From assembly GCA_023390395.1 (NCBI GenBank), contig JAEWCY010000001.1, positions 1 to 64,000 of the forward strand: DNA of 64,000 nucleotides, read 5' to 3'. The notes below the pieces were generated by a model. That model saw nothing but the letters and a program-made list of their open reading frames with translations. It did not search any database and had not been told where the DNA came from. Positions 1 to 8,361 of the stretch are shown one piece after another. Position numbers and translations under genes: made by a program. Positions within the stretch are counted from its first letter, which is position 1. Each line of letters opens with the position of its first letter. The DNA comes from Pseudomonadota bacterium (GTDB lineage: Bacteria; Desulfobacterota; Desulfovibrionia; Desulfovibrionales; Desulfovibrionaceae).

Positions 1-55
1 CGGCCTGCTTCAGGATGCTCAGGATCTGGCTGTCGGAGTAGCGGGACGTCTTCAT
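1..55 (-). pseudogene. IS3-family transposase OrfA, N-terminal end at window edge
   Basis: Only the first 18 codons lie in the window. They read MKTSRYSDSQILSILKQA, the typical opening of the small helix-turn-helix OrfA of IS3-family elements, which binds the IS ends and works with OrfB after a programmed frameshift. The ATG is at 53-55 on the complement. I cannot tell whether the element beyond the edge is complete, so pseudogene status is provisional; it may be an intact transposase. The IS end should fall in the next 100 bases, but no clear terminal repeat could be paired because the other end is outside the window. Confidence 0.7.
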
Positions 56-251
56 GTAAAATCTCCTCGTCCGGGTTTACGAGAAAATTCTACTTTTCAG
101 AACAACCTTTTTCCGGGGGGATTACCGTCCCATTAGAACAGGCCGGAATAATATCTGTCGCGAAATCGATCAGGCTTTCTTGTCGCACTGAAAACAATGA
201 AGTTACAGGGCGACAGATTTCACAAAAAACCGTATTAAAATAATCCTGACA

Positions 252-1784
252 CTACACGGGTTGAGCGACAACAGTCAACCAGTTGTGATCAGTTGAGTAA
301 CGACCCACCCAACTTTCCTTGCAGATGAGAACCTTAAAACCGGAAATCTGCAGCAAGGATTCGATACCTTCACGAGTGAATGACCAGAGGTGTTCGTTGG
401 AAATAAAGAAAGGAACATTTTCTTCCAACGGCGTTCCCAGCACTAGGTACGATTTTGTGATTTTATGCACCAAGAGCAAGAACTCGAGCGGATCGTCGAG
501 ATGCTCAATAAATTCAAATGCGCTTACAACGTCGAATTTAACTCCGTCATTTTCCCATAAAGTTATTGCAGAAAATACATTTTTGCATTCAAATTCCATA
601 TAGTTTTCTTTGTTTTGATTTGCATAAGCGATAGAACCTTTGGAAGAGTCTACACCAATGAACTTGAAGGAGTTTATTTTCATCCGCTCCAGTCGAACAA
701 GCTGCATTATTTCTCCATGACCACATCCGAGATCAACCCACGAAAGTGGACTCGCATCCGCTTTTTCACGACAAAGTCGGGTCATAGCAAGTTCAATCAT
801 TGAAGATGCTGTTAAGAATCTATCTTGTGCGGAAAGAGGGAAAGCAGCAATATCGATATGGCATGGGGCTTTGAAGAAAAAATCATTATAGAAACGACCT
901 AATGCCAAGTAAAGACTGTCATAGCAGTCTGTATAACTTCTTGACTTTGGCACAATTCCTTTTAATTGATTTATGAATTTCATTGTCTTATTACTAGAAC
1001 AACCCTTTAACCCTTTTAAATATTCATAAAGATAGACCTGTTGAACAACGTCCGGCAGATCGCAAAATTGTTGAAGGAATGAAGATTTAAAATGAAAATC
1101 ATCTTTGAAAAAAGAATCTTCCATTGCTTCTTCTTGTATTTTTAAAAAAGCACTATGGCATTCATGTTCGTCACTTGTCCCGCGTGGTGTTCCTTTTGCC
1201 AAAGACCAATGCCTAAGTTTTTCGCAGAGCAAAGAGAGTCGTTTCCCTGCATCAACACTTGAAATCTCAGCATAAAACAGCCTAAATACTGTGGGTAAAA
1301 ACTTATATTCTACAGTATCTTTCTCTAAATAATCCTCAATCGTTGGCAAGACAACATTGTATAAAAATAAGTGAATTCTTGTAGATTGGTTTGCTGCAAT
1401 TACTTCAGCTATTTCCTTAAGAGCAGATACCTGCCATTGATAAAGATCGATAAAGACACAGGCTCCATCTGAAAACTTGACAGGTACACTTGGGCATTTA
1501 ATCGGAATAATGTTATCGGGATGAGAAAACATAACTTTGTCAATATGAGGAGTAAAATAAAGACTCAAACTCCCATTACTACAGCAGTAGTCATACAAAA
1601 ACGAAAAAAGACCGCTTTTAATCCCCGGTTGGTAGAGGACGATTTCTTTGTTGGCAAGTGACGCGAAATAGTTATAGTAAACAAAATCAAATTTATATTC
1701 CTCATCTATTATACATGAATTGTTTTTTTTTAAAAATTCTTCAACAATGGCGTCTAGATCGTGACTGTCAATATATTTAATCAT
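252..1784 (-). CDS. AT-rich protein with C-terminal class I SAM methyltransferase domain
   Basis: 510 residues from the ATG at 1784, preceded by AGGAAACA. The open frame runs 24 codons further upstream, but those codons come from the flanking region and the end of the IS3 remnant, so they are not native. The last 165 residues form a class I methyltransferase domain: glycine-rich motif I (VDLGCGHGE, about residue 347), an acidic residue ending strand 2 (IGVDSSKGS), and a DVVSAFEFIEHL strand-4 segment typical of Methyltransf_11/23 enzymes acting on sugars or small molecules. The first 340 residues match nothing I recognise and are rich in aromatic residues. Base composition is far more AT-rich than the glycan locus, which suggests lateral acquisition. 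The substrate is unknown. Its original promoter region is interrupted by the IS inserted 46 bp upstream. Confidence 0.75.
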   Translation of the reverse strand: MIKYIDSHDLDAIVEEFLKKNNSCIIDEEYKFDFVYYNYFASLANKEIVLYQPGIKSGLFSFLYDYCCSNGSLSLYFTPHIDKVMFSHPDNIIPIKCPSVPVKFSDGACVFIDLYQWQVSALKEIAEVIAANQSTRIHLFLYNVVLPTIEDYLEKDTVEYKFLPTVFRLFYAEISSVDAGKRLSLLCEKLRHWSLAKGTPRGTSDEHECHSAFLKIQEEAMEDSFFKDDFHFKSSFLQQFCDLPDVVQQVYLYEYLKGLKGCSSNKTMKFINQLKGIVPKSRSYTDCYDSLYLALGRFYNDFFFKAPCHIDIAAFPLSAQDRFLTASSMIELAMTRLCREKADASPLSWVDLGCGHGEIMQLVRLERMKINSFKFIGVDSSKGSIAYANQNKENYMEFECKNVFSAITLWENDGVKFDVVSAFEFIEHLDDPLEFLLLVHKITKSYLVLGTPLEENVPFFISNEHLWSFTREGIESLLQISGFKVLICKESWVGRYSTDHNWLTVVAQPV

Positions 1785-1830
1785 GTACGATCTGTTTCCT
1801 TGACAGACACCCCCGGCTTTACCGGCGGTT

Positions 1831-2475
1831 TGAGGTGGTCCGGGTTGGTTGGACAATTTGACGGCGCGGTTAAACTCTAGTCCAGTTGGTTGTCATGCCG
1901 CCTTGGGAGCCGAGTGGCCATCCCGGTATACGTCCAGGCGCGATCCGTAAAACGGCGTCTCCAGAAACTGCTCGTCGATACGCCGCATCAGGTCCAGATT
2001 CATGGCCGACTCGCCCTTCGGGCGATGGTACCAGGTCGACCTGGCCAGCCCGAGGATGCGGCACTGCCGGCTAACTGAGTCGGGGATACCCGCGTTCGAC
2101 CATCCCACGCCTTCGCTCGCGACGCATCGTTTGGCGAAGGCTCGCTCTAGAAAATCCTTTTCCACGGTCAATTGGCCGATCTTGGCGTGGAGTTCCCGGA
2201 TCTCGGCGGCGGCATTCTTCTGCACGGTCGCCGTTTTCCCGAAAAAGGCCGCCGCCATGTCTTCCTTGGCCTGACGCTTCCAACCGGCGATCTGCGTCGG
2301 ATGCACATCATACTTGCTGGCCAGTTCAGCCAAGGTCAACTCGCCGGACAGGGCCTTGAGCGTCACTTTGGCCTTGAACTCCGCTGCAAATTTCCGTCGT
2401 TTGGACATCGAAAACCGCCCTCCGTCGTCGAGGACTATAGCTTAACAGACTGTCCAATTTTCCGCGACCACCTCA
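1831..2475 (-). mobile_element. Internally deleted IS3-family element with terminal inverted repeats and 4-bp target duplication
   Basis: Both ends read inward as TGAGGTGGTC followed by a diverged stretch ending in TTGGACA: left from 1831, right from 2475 on the complement. GGTT sits immediately outside each end (1827-1830 and 2476-2479), consistent with a target-site duplication. The element is only 645 bp, about half of a normal IS3-family element. It keeps orfA, the start of orfB and a short 3' end, so the catalytic DDE core is missing. It can only be non-autonomous. It sits in what was probably the divergent promoter region between the AT-rich genes at 252-1784 and 2535. Confidence 0.8.
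1893..2408 (-). pseudogene. Truncated, frameshifted IS3-family transposase (orfA-orfB remnant)
   Basis: Residues 1-95 are a normal IS3 OrfA: an HTH region (ELTLAELASKYDVHPTQI) and a leucine-zipper-like helix ending VEKDFLERAFAKR. The OrfB start (MVERGYPRLS, read in the other frame near 2090) hits a stop. The expected continuation VSRQCRILGLARSTWYHR lies in the OrfA frame, so a small indel has joined the two frames artificially. After YGSR the sequence jumps to a short unrelated tail, marking the internal deletion that removed the DDE integrase core. No active transposase can be made. Confidence 0.8.
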
Positions 2476-2534
2476 GGTTGATACTAAGTGAATATTACTG
2501 TAGGCGGTGGTCTTAAACGCCTTGGAGGATGCGT

Positions 2535-2829
2535 ATGCCTAATAAAAAAATACCGACAAATATAGATATTCTTTTCAAGGAGACTAGGACTGCTGAATAC
2601 AAAGCAGATTCAGATATGCAAAGAGAACATACTGATGTTGGTCCGTCAAGCCTTGTTGGACGCACAGGCGACAATCTCACTTTTCATACACGAAACGTTC
2701 TCCACCAGCACTCATTATATAGAATGTGGCACTGGGCATGGAAAGACTTGGTGGTCGCCTTTTCTGGCCTTTTCAAAATTTTCTTTTCAAGAAATGAATA
2801 GAATGATTACACTCAAAGATAGTCTGTAA
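2535..2829 (+). pseudogene. AT-rich 5' gene fragment, frameshifted and truncated
   Basis: A good ribosome site (GGAGG, then 6 nt, ATG at 2535) starts a frame reading MPNKKIPTNIDILFKE. Reading then makes best sense in the +1 frame from about 2590 (NTKQIQICKENILMLVRQAL, then HYIECGTGHGKTWW), ending at a stop at 2827-2829. The two parts together look like the N-terminus of one protein broken by a frameshift. The CGTGHGKTW segment resembles a class I methyltransferase motif I, but this is too short to assign. Composition matches the AT-rich gene on the other side of the IS3 remnant, and the two genes would have been divergent neighbours. Confidence 0.45.
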
Positions 2830-3190
2830 CGGAAACTGCGTAAATTTCCAGTCAGACTCCTGACTCAAGGGAGTGTCTCGAAAACTGTGTAAACGCCCCT
2901 GGTTGACGTTTCAGCAGAGATCGTCTTTAAGCCTTTGCGAGAAGAAGATCGAAAGCTGGGCCATGATCTCTTATCAGTTTCTTGTTCGCATCATCCAGCG
3001 CTTCTCGGCTTCGGCCACCGCCAGAGACAGTGCCTTGAACAGGGCGATCTCCGTCGGGAAGACGCTTTTCCCCTTCACGATTTTCCTGACTCGGCTGTTG
3101 AGGCTCTCAATGGGGTTGGTGGTGTAAATCAGCCGCCGTACCGCTCCGGGATAGTCGAAAAACGTCGCCAGTTCCGGCCAACGGTTTCTT
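2821..3190 (-). mobile_element. IS256-family remnant with terminal-repeat-like sequences
   Basis: A terminal-repeat-like sequence begins near 2870 (GAGTGTCTCGAAAACTGTG), followed inward by the 3' end of an IS256-type transposase. A related sequence (GTCTGTAACGGAAACTGCG) lies just outside, near 2822, as if an end of a second related element had been there. The other end of the element is gone: transposase similarity stops abruptly near 3190, where plus-strand coding sequence resumes. Only about a quarter of a full IS256-type element remains. Confidence 0.6.
2911..3190 (-). pseudogene. IS256/mutator-type transposase C-terminal relic
   Basis: The complement encodes the conserved C-terminal region of IS256-type transposases: WPELATFFDYPGAVRRLIYT, followed by TNPIESLNSRVRK, the region carrying the last catalytic acidic residue (the E of NPIE) of the family. 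Two consecutive stop codons (TGA TAA, near 2968-2973) interrupt the frame where a tryptophan would be expected, after which the same frame resumes with IMAQLSIFFSQRLKDDL and a stop at 2911. The N-terminal three quarters are absent. It is clearly inactive. Confidence 0.75.
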
Positions 3191-3350
3191 TCTGAACGGA
3201 GATTCGCCGGACAAAGATGCATCATACGCAACCATCTTGAAGAACAAAGAGCATTTCGACAAGATAGTAAAGAATTACACGCAAGAAGAAAATCTTGAAC
3301 GGATGATGATGCTCGGAAACATTGTATCCCCCCAACATGCAACCATAGCG
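3189..3350 (+). pseudogene. AT-rich 3' gene fragment next to the IS256 relic
   Basis: The plus strand reads as plausible protein for about 54 codons (FLNGDSPDKDASYATILKNK and so on to IVSPQHATIAGEG) with no start codon, in AT-rich codons like the fragment at 2535-2829. It begins exactly where IS256 similarity ends and runs without a natural stop into the GC-rich 3' flank of gmd, so both ends are broken. It may be the other side of the gene that begins at 2535, split by the IS, but the intervening sequence is lost and I cannot prove they were one gene. Function unknown. Confidence 0.35.
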
Positions 3351-3384
3351 GGAGAGGGGAGCACCCTGCGGCCGCGCCCTGGAG

Positions 3385-4350
3385 TCAAGGACGGGGCTGG
3401 GGCAGCGCATGGGCGACCATGGCCTTGGCCACATCGGGGGGACGCAGCGTGGCCTTCCAGCCGAGACGGTATTCGGCCTTGGCCGGATTGGCCCGGCTGA
3501 CGGCGATGTCGGCCGGGCGGAAAAGCGTCGGGTCCACATCGACATGATCGCGCCAGTCAAGGCCGGCGGCGGCGAAGACATGGGCCGTGAACTCGCGCAA
3601 GGTGATGGTCTCGCCCGTGGCGATGACGTAGTCCTCGGGCGTGTCCTGCTGCAGCATGGCCCACATGGCCCCGACATATTCCGGCGCATAGCCCCAATCC
3701 CGAGCCACGTCGATGTTGCCCAGACGGAGTCGTTCGCCTGAACCGCCGGCGATGCGGCAGGCGGTGGCGGCGATCTTCTGGGTCACGAAGCGCTGCGGGC
3801 GCAACGGCGACTCGTGGTTGAAAAGGATGCCCGAGCAGGCGAAGAGGGCGTAGGCCTCGCGGTAGTTGGCCACCTCGAAATGCGCGGCCGCCTTGGCCAC
3901 GGCGTAGGGACTGCGAGGCGAAAACGGCGTGGTTTCGGTCGCGGGTTCGCCACCGGTATCGCCGAAGCATTCGCTTGAGGAGGCGTTGTAGAGCCGCGCG
4001 GGGATGCCGAGGAAGCGCACCGCCTCGAGCAGGTTGAGCGTGCCGACGCCGATGGAGAGAAACGTCTCCACGGGCTGCTCGAAGGAAAGCCCCACCGAGG
4101 ATTGCCCCGCCAGATGATAGATCTCGTCCGGCTCGACCTGGGTCAGCACCGCCAGCACGCTGCGGAAATCCGTGAGCGTGACGGAATGCAGGGAAACCTG
4201 GTCCCGGATGCCGAGGGCGGCCAGATTGCGGAAAGAGGACATCTGGGCATCCCGCGACGTGCCGGCCACCCCATACCCCTTCTCCAGGAGCAAGCGCGCC
4301 AGGTACGCGCCGTCCTGGCCGGAAACACCGAAGATGAGCGCCTTTTTCAT
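3385..4350 (-). CDS. gmd: GDP-mannose 4,6-dehydratase
   Basis: 321 residues, a normal length for the bacterial enzyme. It converts GDP-D-mannose to GDP-4-keto-6-deoxy-D-mannose, the precursor of GDP-fucose, GDP-rhamnose and GDP-perosamine, in the cytoplasm. The NADP-binding GVSGQDG motif is at residues 8-14, the SSSE catalytic segment at 124-127 and the SDR YxxxK pair at Tyr149/Lys153 (PYAVAKAAAH). The C-terminal RPADIAVSRANPAKAEYRLG block is typical of Gmd. No GDP-fucose synthase follows; the DegT aminotransferases further on could act on the 4-keto product, giving a perosamine-type sugar (inference). It stands alone, divergent from the plus-strand GT2 gene. Confidence 0.92.
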   Translation of the reverse strand: MKKALIFGVSGQDGAYLARLLLEKGYGVAGTSRDAQMSSFRNLAALGIRDQVSLHSVTLTDFRSVLAVLTQVEPDEIYHLAGQSSVGLSFEQPVETFLSIGVGTLNLLEAVRFLGIPARLYNASSSECFGDTGGEPATETTPFSPRSPYAVAKAAAHFEVANYREAYALFACSGILFNHESPLRPQRFVTQKIAATACRIAGGSGERLRLGNIDVARDWGYAPEYVGAMWAMLQQDTPEDYVIATGETITLREFTAHVFAAAGLDWRDHVDVDPTLFRPADIAVSRANPAKAEYRLGWKATLRPPDVAKAMVAHALPQPRP

Positions 4351-4657
4351 ACGAAGATATCATCCCGTTGCAAGATGCGAGCTTTAGTGCGTTGATCGAG
4401 GGCTTCGCCCGCGCGGGTCGCCCTGGCCGCTTCGACGCCGTGCCGGCGGAAGACGGCGAAACGGCTCCCTGGCTTGCCGCCAGGTTTCCGGGTAGGATTG
4501 TTCCCCGAAGGCGGCCCCTTCGATTCGAAGAGTGCCAGATATGGGCCATTTGTCCACCCCTTGCCGCCGGGCGCCCGGCGCTCCGCCCGGCCTCGCGCCG
4601 GGTGGAGGCGGGAGACGCCGACGCGCCTGGAGCCAGGCGGAAACGCAAGGGGCGTCA
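4351..4657. other. Divergent intergenic region between gmd and the GT2 gene
   Basis: 307 bp of non-coding sequence that must hold the start signals for gmd (leftward) and the GT2 gene (rightward). It is GC-rich and contains short inverted repeats of G/C runs near 4555-4610. The gmd side is less GC-rich (around 4350-4390). I see no convincing -35/-10 pair on either strand. Confidence 0.4.
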
Positions 4658-5494
4658 ATGAGCAAGGAGAGCGCCCAGGACATGAGCGACAGCCCCAAGG
4701 TCTCCCTCGTCGTGCCGACCTACAACCAGGCGGACTATCTCGGTCCCTGCCTGGACTCGATCATGTTTCAGGACTACCCCAACCTGGAAATCGTCGTCGT
4801 GTACGAAGCCGAGGCCACGGACCACACCCGGGAGGTCATCGAGGACTTCCTGGCCAGCGTGCCGACGCAGCGGGTTTCCTACGCCTCGAACTACAACGAG
4901 GCCACGGGTGAGGTCGAACGGACCGAGCACCACCGCTATCCGCAAAAGGGGCGCGAGATCGTGGTGCTGCGAAACGAGCGCAACAGGGGCGCCACCTTCG
5001 CCTACAACCTCGGCTTCCAGGCCGCCACCGGCGAATACTGCACCTACATCGCCTCGGACGACCTCTGCCACCCGCAGATGGTCTCCACCCTGGCCGCGCC
5101 GCTTGCGGCCGACGCCGCCGACTTCGTCTACTCCGACATGTTCGTCTTCGACGACCGGGGCCGCATCCTCAGGGAATTCAAGCTGCCGGACTACAGCTTC
5201 CGGGCCTGTTTCGGAAACTGGTACCTCTGCGGCGTCTCCAAGCTCTACCGGCGCGCCCTGCACGAACGCTTCGGCTGGTACGACGACGGCTTCGTGGCCA
5301 ACGACCACGAGTTCTACCTGCGCCTGGCCCTGGGCGGCGCGCGCTTCCTGCACGTGCCCAAGACGCTTTATTCGGTGCGGATACACGAGAACCGGGAGAT
5401 CGGGGTGCACAGCCCGGCCAGCTGGGTGCGGCTGCTCGACGAATCCAAGTCCCTGGTGCGCCGGGCCCGCGCCGCCATGGCGAAGCCGGCCTGA
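4658..5494 (+). CDS. Family 2 glycosyltransferase
   Basis: 278 residues from the ATG at 4658, chosen because AAGGGG lies 7 nt upstream; a second ATG at 4682 is possible, while earlier starts would lie in non-coding sequence. A GT-A fold protein: VSLVVPTYNQADYLGPCLDS at the N-terminus (nucleotide-binding strand), a YIASDDLCHP segment carrying the metal-binding acidic pair, and the NDHEFYLRLAL region where the GT2 catalytic base usually sits. It should transfer a sugar from a nucleotide-sugar donor on the cytoplasmic side. No membrane segments. It is the only plus-strand gene between gmd and the long minus-strand run. Confidence 0.85.
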   Translation: MSKESAQDMSDSPKVSLVVPTYNQADYLGPCLDSIMFQDYPNLEIVVVYEAEATDHTREVIEDFLASVPTQRVSYASNYNEATGEVERTEHHRYPQKGREIVVLRNERNRGATFAYNLGFQAATGEYCTYIASDDLCHPQMVSTLAAPLAADAADFVYSDMFVFDDRGRILREFKLPDYSFRACFGNWYLCGVSKLYRRALHERFGWYDDGFVANDHEFYLRLALGGARFLHVPKTLYSVRIHENREIGVHSPASWVRLLDESKSLVRRARAAMAKPA

Positions 5495-5513
5495 CGTCCG
5501 CGCCATCCGGCGG

Positions 5514-6308
5514 TCAGGCTCCTTCGGGGGGCGCGGGCCGGACGTTTTCGCCCGCCGCCGCCGCCCCTGTCCAGCGATGGAACACGTGGGAGACCGCTTC
5601 CACGCGCGTCAGGCCGTTTTTCAGGTACCAGTTCAGGGACCGCCCCCCCGCGGCGTACACCTCGGTGCCGGCTTCCCGCAGGCCCGTGGCCGAGGCGGCG
5701 TGGGCGAGGATGCCGGCGGCGATCCCCCGGCCCCGGCTCCCTGGCTCCAGGGCCACGAGCTGGATGACCAGGCGCGCCGCCTGCCCGACGAAAAGGCACA
5801 CGCCCACGGGCCGGCCCCGCAGAAGGGGAAACACGGCCCAGCCCGTGTCCTTTTCGAGCATGTCCAGCAGATAGCGATGCCAGAACGCCCCGGCCCTGTC
5901 CCGGCCGATGCGCGGGTCCATGTGGAAGCGCGAGGGCAGGTCCGCGAAAAGCTCCGGACACAGGCGGCGCGCCAGGCCGGGATCGCGTGAGTATTCCACC
6001 CCGGCCGCCGGCGCGGCCCCGAGGGCGGGGTCGAGGCGGCCCGAGAGGACCAGTTCCGTGTCCACGAAGGCGAAGCCCCGGCGCGCCAGGAACTCCCGCC
6101 AGCCCGGCAGGTCCGGGGAAGCGACCTTCATGGAGAAGAAAGCCGGCCCCGTCCCCGCTTCCGCCAGGCCCGCGGCCCGCTCTTCCGGCACGGCCTCGGC
6201 GAAGCCGTAGCAGGGAACGCCGAAGGCGGCGGCGTCGTGGGGCAGATACCGGAAGACGGCCCGCCTCCCGCCGTCGACCAGGGCCAGAAGGCGCGGCGGC
6301 TCAGGCAC
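5514..6308 (-). CDS. GNAT-family N-acetyltransferase, WecD-like
   Basis: 264 residues. The C-terminal half is a GNAT domain with the acetyl-CoA loop (VALEPGSRGRGIAAGIL, about residues 188-204). The SRFHMDPRI segment before it recalls the RFxxDP element of WecD, which acetylates dTDP-4-amino sugars. The N-terminal 90 residues are variable, as in WecD-like proteins. It probably acetylates an amino group on a nucleotide sugar made in this locus. Its start overlaps the end of the WbqC-like gene by 8 bp, so the two are co-translated. It is the last gene of the long minus-strand run. Confidence 0.75.
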   Translation of the reverse strand: MPEPPRLLALVDGGRRAVFRYLPHDAAAFGVPCYGFAEAVPEERAAGLAEAGTGPAFFSMKVASPDLPGWREFLARRGFAFVDTELVLSGRLDPALGAAPAAGVEYSRDPGLARRLCPELFADLPSRFHMDPRIGRDRAGAFWHRYLLDMLEKDTGWAVFPLLRGRPVGVCLFVGQAARLVIQLVALEPGSRGRGIAAGILAHAASATGLREAGTEVYAAGGRSLNWYLKNGLTRVEAVSHVFHRWTGAAAAGENVRPAPPEGA

Positions 6309-6993
6309 GGGGGGCCTCCTCCCCGGCGCTCCCGACGGGACAGGCCAGCATCAGGTAATCGAGCACGGACAGCCCGGGCTCGAAGGGGCCGTGGAGCTGG
6401 GGGTAGATGGGGTGCTCGAACGCCTGCCAAGCCACGGCGATGCCCTGCTGCCGAAACGCCGCCTCGTCCAGATAGTCGCGCGAGCCGACGCCGGTGAGGT
6501 ACACGTCGCCGCCGGCCAGGCGGGTCAGCTCCACGAGCCGCCGCGTGGCCCGCAGCTCGCCGCAGCCGAACGTGGAAGCCAGGCAAAGCGGCGTGTCGAT
6601 GCCGAGGACGCCCGCCGCGTACTCGAGCAGGAGCAGGTTGAACTCCATGAGGAACCGGCTGCCGCCCAGGTAGGCCCGCTCCAGAAAGGCGAAGTGGCGC
6701 TCGAAGTGGGGGGCCTTGCCGTAGCAGGAGCGGATGGTCCGCAGGTGCTTCCCGCGCCAGTCGAGGCCCTCCTCCAGGCGGACGTCGCGGATGGCCTGGG
6801 TGAAGTTGCCTTTTTTTTGCACGGGCAGGGTCAGCCACTGCACGCCGCCCGGCGTCTTGATCTTGTCCCGGTGCTGCCAGCCCCGGCGGATGAACTGCGC
6901 GTCGTCAAGGACGACGTAGCGCTGGCTGCGCTTCCAACGGTCGAAAAAGCCCAGCCAGGGCAGAAAGTCGGGCTGGTGGATGGTGACGATCAC
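6301..6993 (-). CDS. WbqC-like family protein
   Basis: 230 residues from a GTG at 6993 that overlaps the stop of the PIG-L gene (GTGA). The N-terminal TIHQPDFLPWLGFFDRW, then VVLDDAQFIRRGWQHRDKI and LTLPVQ, are the hallmarks of the WbqC family, found in O-antigen and amino-sugar clusters and often next to acyltransferases or deacetylases. Its biochemical role is not firmly established; a link to acylation of amino sugars has been proposed for the family from context. An ATG start is not available near the N-terminus. Confidence 0.85.
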   Translation of the reverse strand: MIVTIHQPDFLPWLGFFDRWKRSQRYVVLDDAQFIRRGWQHRDKIKTPGGVQWLTLPVQKKGNFTQAIRDVRLEEGLDWRGKHLRTIRSCYGKAPHFERHFAFLERAYLGGSRFLMEFNLLLLEYAAGVLGIDTPLCLASTFGCGELRATRRLVELTRLAGGDVYLTGVGSRDYLDEAAFRQQGIAVAWQAFEHPIYPQLHGPFEPGLSVLDYLMLACPVGSAGEEAPRA

Positions 6994-7616
6994 GCCAGGT
7001 ACCGGATGATCTCGAACGACTCGGCGTACTGCACGCCGATTTTTTGCCCGTCGTTGCGGTTCTGGTGGGTGAAGAACTCGATCCAGGCGTAGCGGACGCG
7101 CTCCAGCTCGGAACGATGGGCCTTGATGACCTCGATCTTGCGGTCCATGACCGGCGAGACGTCGGTGTAGAAATTTCCGGCGAAGGGCCGGTCGCTGTCG
7201 TAGTAGTTGCTGCGGTACATGAGGAAGCGCGGCACGTGCCGGCCGGCCATGAGGGCGCACTTGCCGGCGTACTGGTGGTCGCGATGGATGTCGTGGATCC
7301 AATGGCTGTAGACGGTGTCGATCTTGCGGCCGGTGATGAGCTTGTTGAGCTTGGCCGTGACGTCCTCGTCGAAATGGACGTGAAACGTGTCGATGTCGAA
7401 GCAGACGAGCTCCGCGCCGATGAGTTCCGCCGCCTTCCGTCCTTCGGCCAGGGCGGTCTCCCTGGCCCGGATCGGTTCGGCGTCGGAGTTGCTGTAGGCG
7501 GAGTTGGTGACCACGACCATGGTCACCTTGTCGCCTCGTCGGACGTGATTGATGAGCGTTCCCGAACACCCCAGCTCCAGATCGTCGAAATGGGCTCCCA
7601 CGCCGAGTACGTTCAT
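6990..7616 (-). CDS. PIG-L/LmbE-family N-deacetylase
   Basis: 208 residues. The N-terminal GVGAHFDDLELGCSG corresponds to the zinc-binding AHPDDE motif of the LmbE/PIG-L family, here AHFDDLE. The second zinc-ligand motif, HxxH, appears as DIHRDHQYAGK. Members remove acetyl groups from N-acetylglucosamine-type sugars. Together with the overlapping WbqC-like gene and the GNAT, this looks like a deacetylate-then-reacylate module that replaces an N-acetyl group with another acyl group (inference). Confidence 0.85.
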   Translation of the reverse strand: MNVLGVGAHFDDLELGCSGTLINHVRRGDKVTMVVVTNSAYSNSDAEPIRARETALAEGRKAAELIGAELVCFDIDTFHVHFDEDVTAKLNKLITGRKIDTVYSHWIHDIHRDHQYAGKCALMAGRHVPRFLMYRSNYYDSDRPFAGNFYTDVSPVMDRKIEVIKAHRSELERVRYAWIEFFTHQNRNDGQKIGVQYAESFEIIRYLA

Positions 7617-7632
7617 GCCGCCTTGTCCTTTG

Positions 7633-8361
7633 CTACCGGGAGAAATAATCCGGGTTCCTGGTCAGGAAGAATTCGATCATGTCGATGTCGTACTGGGAAT
7701 GCACGTCCGTGGCCTCGATCTCGTCAATCTCGCAACAATAGACCAGCGGCTTGCCCGGAAACGTGTTTCGGATGTTCTGAAAGAACGTGTTGCCGAGCGT
7801 CTGGTACACCGGGGTCATGACCTGCCGGTTGACGCCGTGCACATGCCAGAGGGGAAAAAGGGAGCCGTCGGGCATGCCGATCTTGAGGTCGCCGTCCACG
7901 CGGATGGCGGGATAGACCAGGCGCGCCTTGCGCTGCTCCAACAGGGCGAGCATCCTCGAAAACGTCGAGGCGCGCATCATGCAGTTGTTGCAGTTGAGGT
8001 TCATGGTCGTCTCGCCGAGATAGTCGAAGCGCACCATCCAGCTGGCGTTGACGTCCGGCACGGGCGCGTCGATGTCCCGGGCCACGTGGCGGACGATGAG
8101 CTCCCAGGCCCCGCTCAGGTCGAAGCGCGGGTCCTGGTAGGACACGAAGCGCCCGGGGCGGGGGATGACGCTCCAGCCCGCGTCCAGCACGGCCTGGGCG
8201 ATCTCGTCGTCCTCGGTGAAGACGTAGTGCCGGTCGAGGGTTCCGCTCTGCTTGAGGGAGGCCAGGGGATAGGAGATCAACGGCCGGCCCAGGATGGGGC
8301 GCTTGTTCTTCCCTTCCAGCGTGGACCCCTTGCCCCGGGCCCAGGTGATTCCGATCTTCAT
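7633..8361 (-). CDS. Acylneuraminate cytidylyltransferase-like (CMP-sugar synthetase)
   Basis: 242 residues. It begins with a NeuA-type nucleotide-binding signature, ARGKGSTLEGKNKRPILGRP, followed by a normal LISYPLASLKQSG helix. Such enzymes activate nonulosonic acids or Kdo with CTP. After residue 100 it departs from NeuA and has a Cys-containing stretch (NLNCNNCMM), so the sugar substrate may differ. It is one of four nucleotidyltransferases of this general fold in the locus, and the one whose N-terminal motif best matches NeuA. Confidence 0.75.
   Translation of the reverse strand: MKIGITWARGKGSTLEGKNKRPILGRPLISYPLASLKQSGTLDRHYVFTEDDEIAQAVLDAGWSVIPRPGRFVSYQDPRFDLSGAWELIVRHVARDIDAPVPDVNASWMVRFDYLGETTMNLNCNNCMMRASTFSRMLALLEQRKARLVYPAIRVDGDLKIGMPDGSLFPLWHVHGVNRQVMTPVYQTLGNTFFQNIRNTFPGKPLVYCCEIDEIEATDVHSQYDIDMIEFFLTRNPDYFSR

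Noticed and set aside
153..218. 9-bp inverted repeat ATCTGTCGC/GCGACAGAT downstream of the AT-rich methyltransferase
   Set aside because: The arms are 48 bp apart and not followed by a T run, so a terminator is unlikely; it may be chance or a trace of the adjacent IS.
4550..4615. G/C inverted repeats upstream of the GT2 gene as a terminator or riboswitch
   Set aside because: The stems are short and imperfect, there is no T run, and no known aptamer features are seen. They are expected in sequence of this composition.
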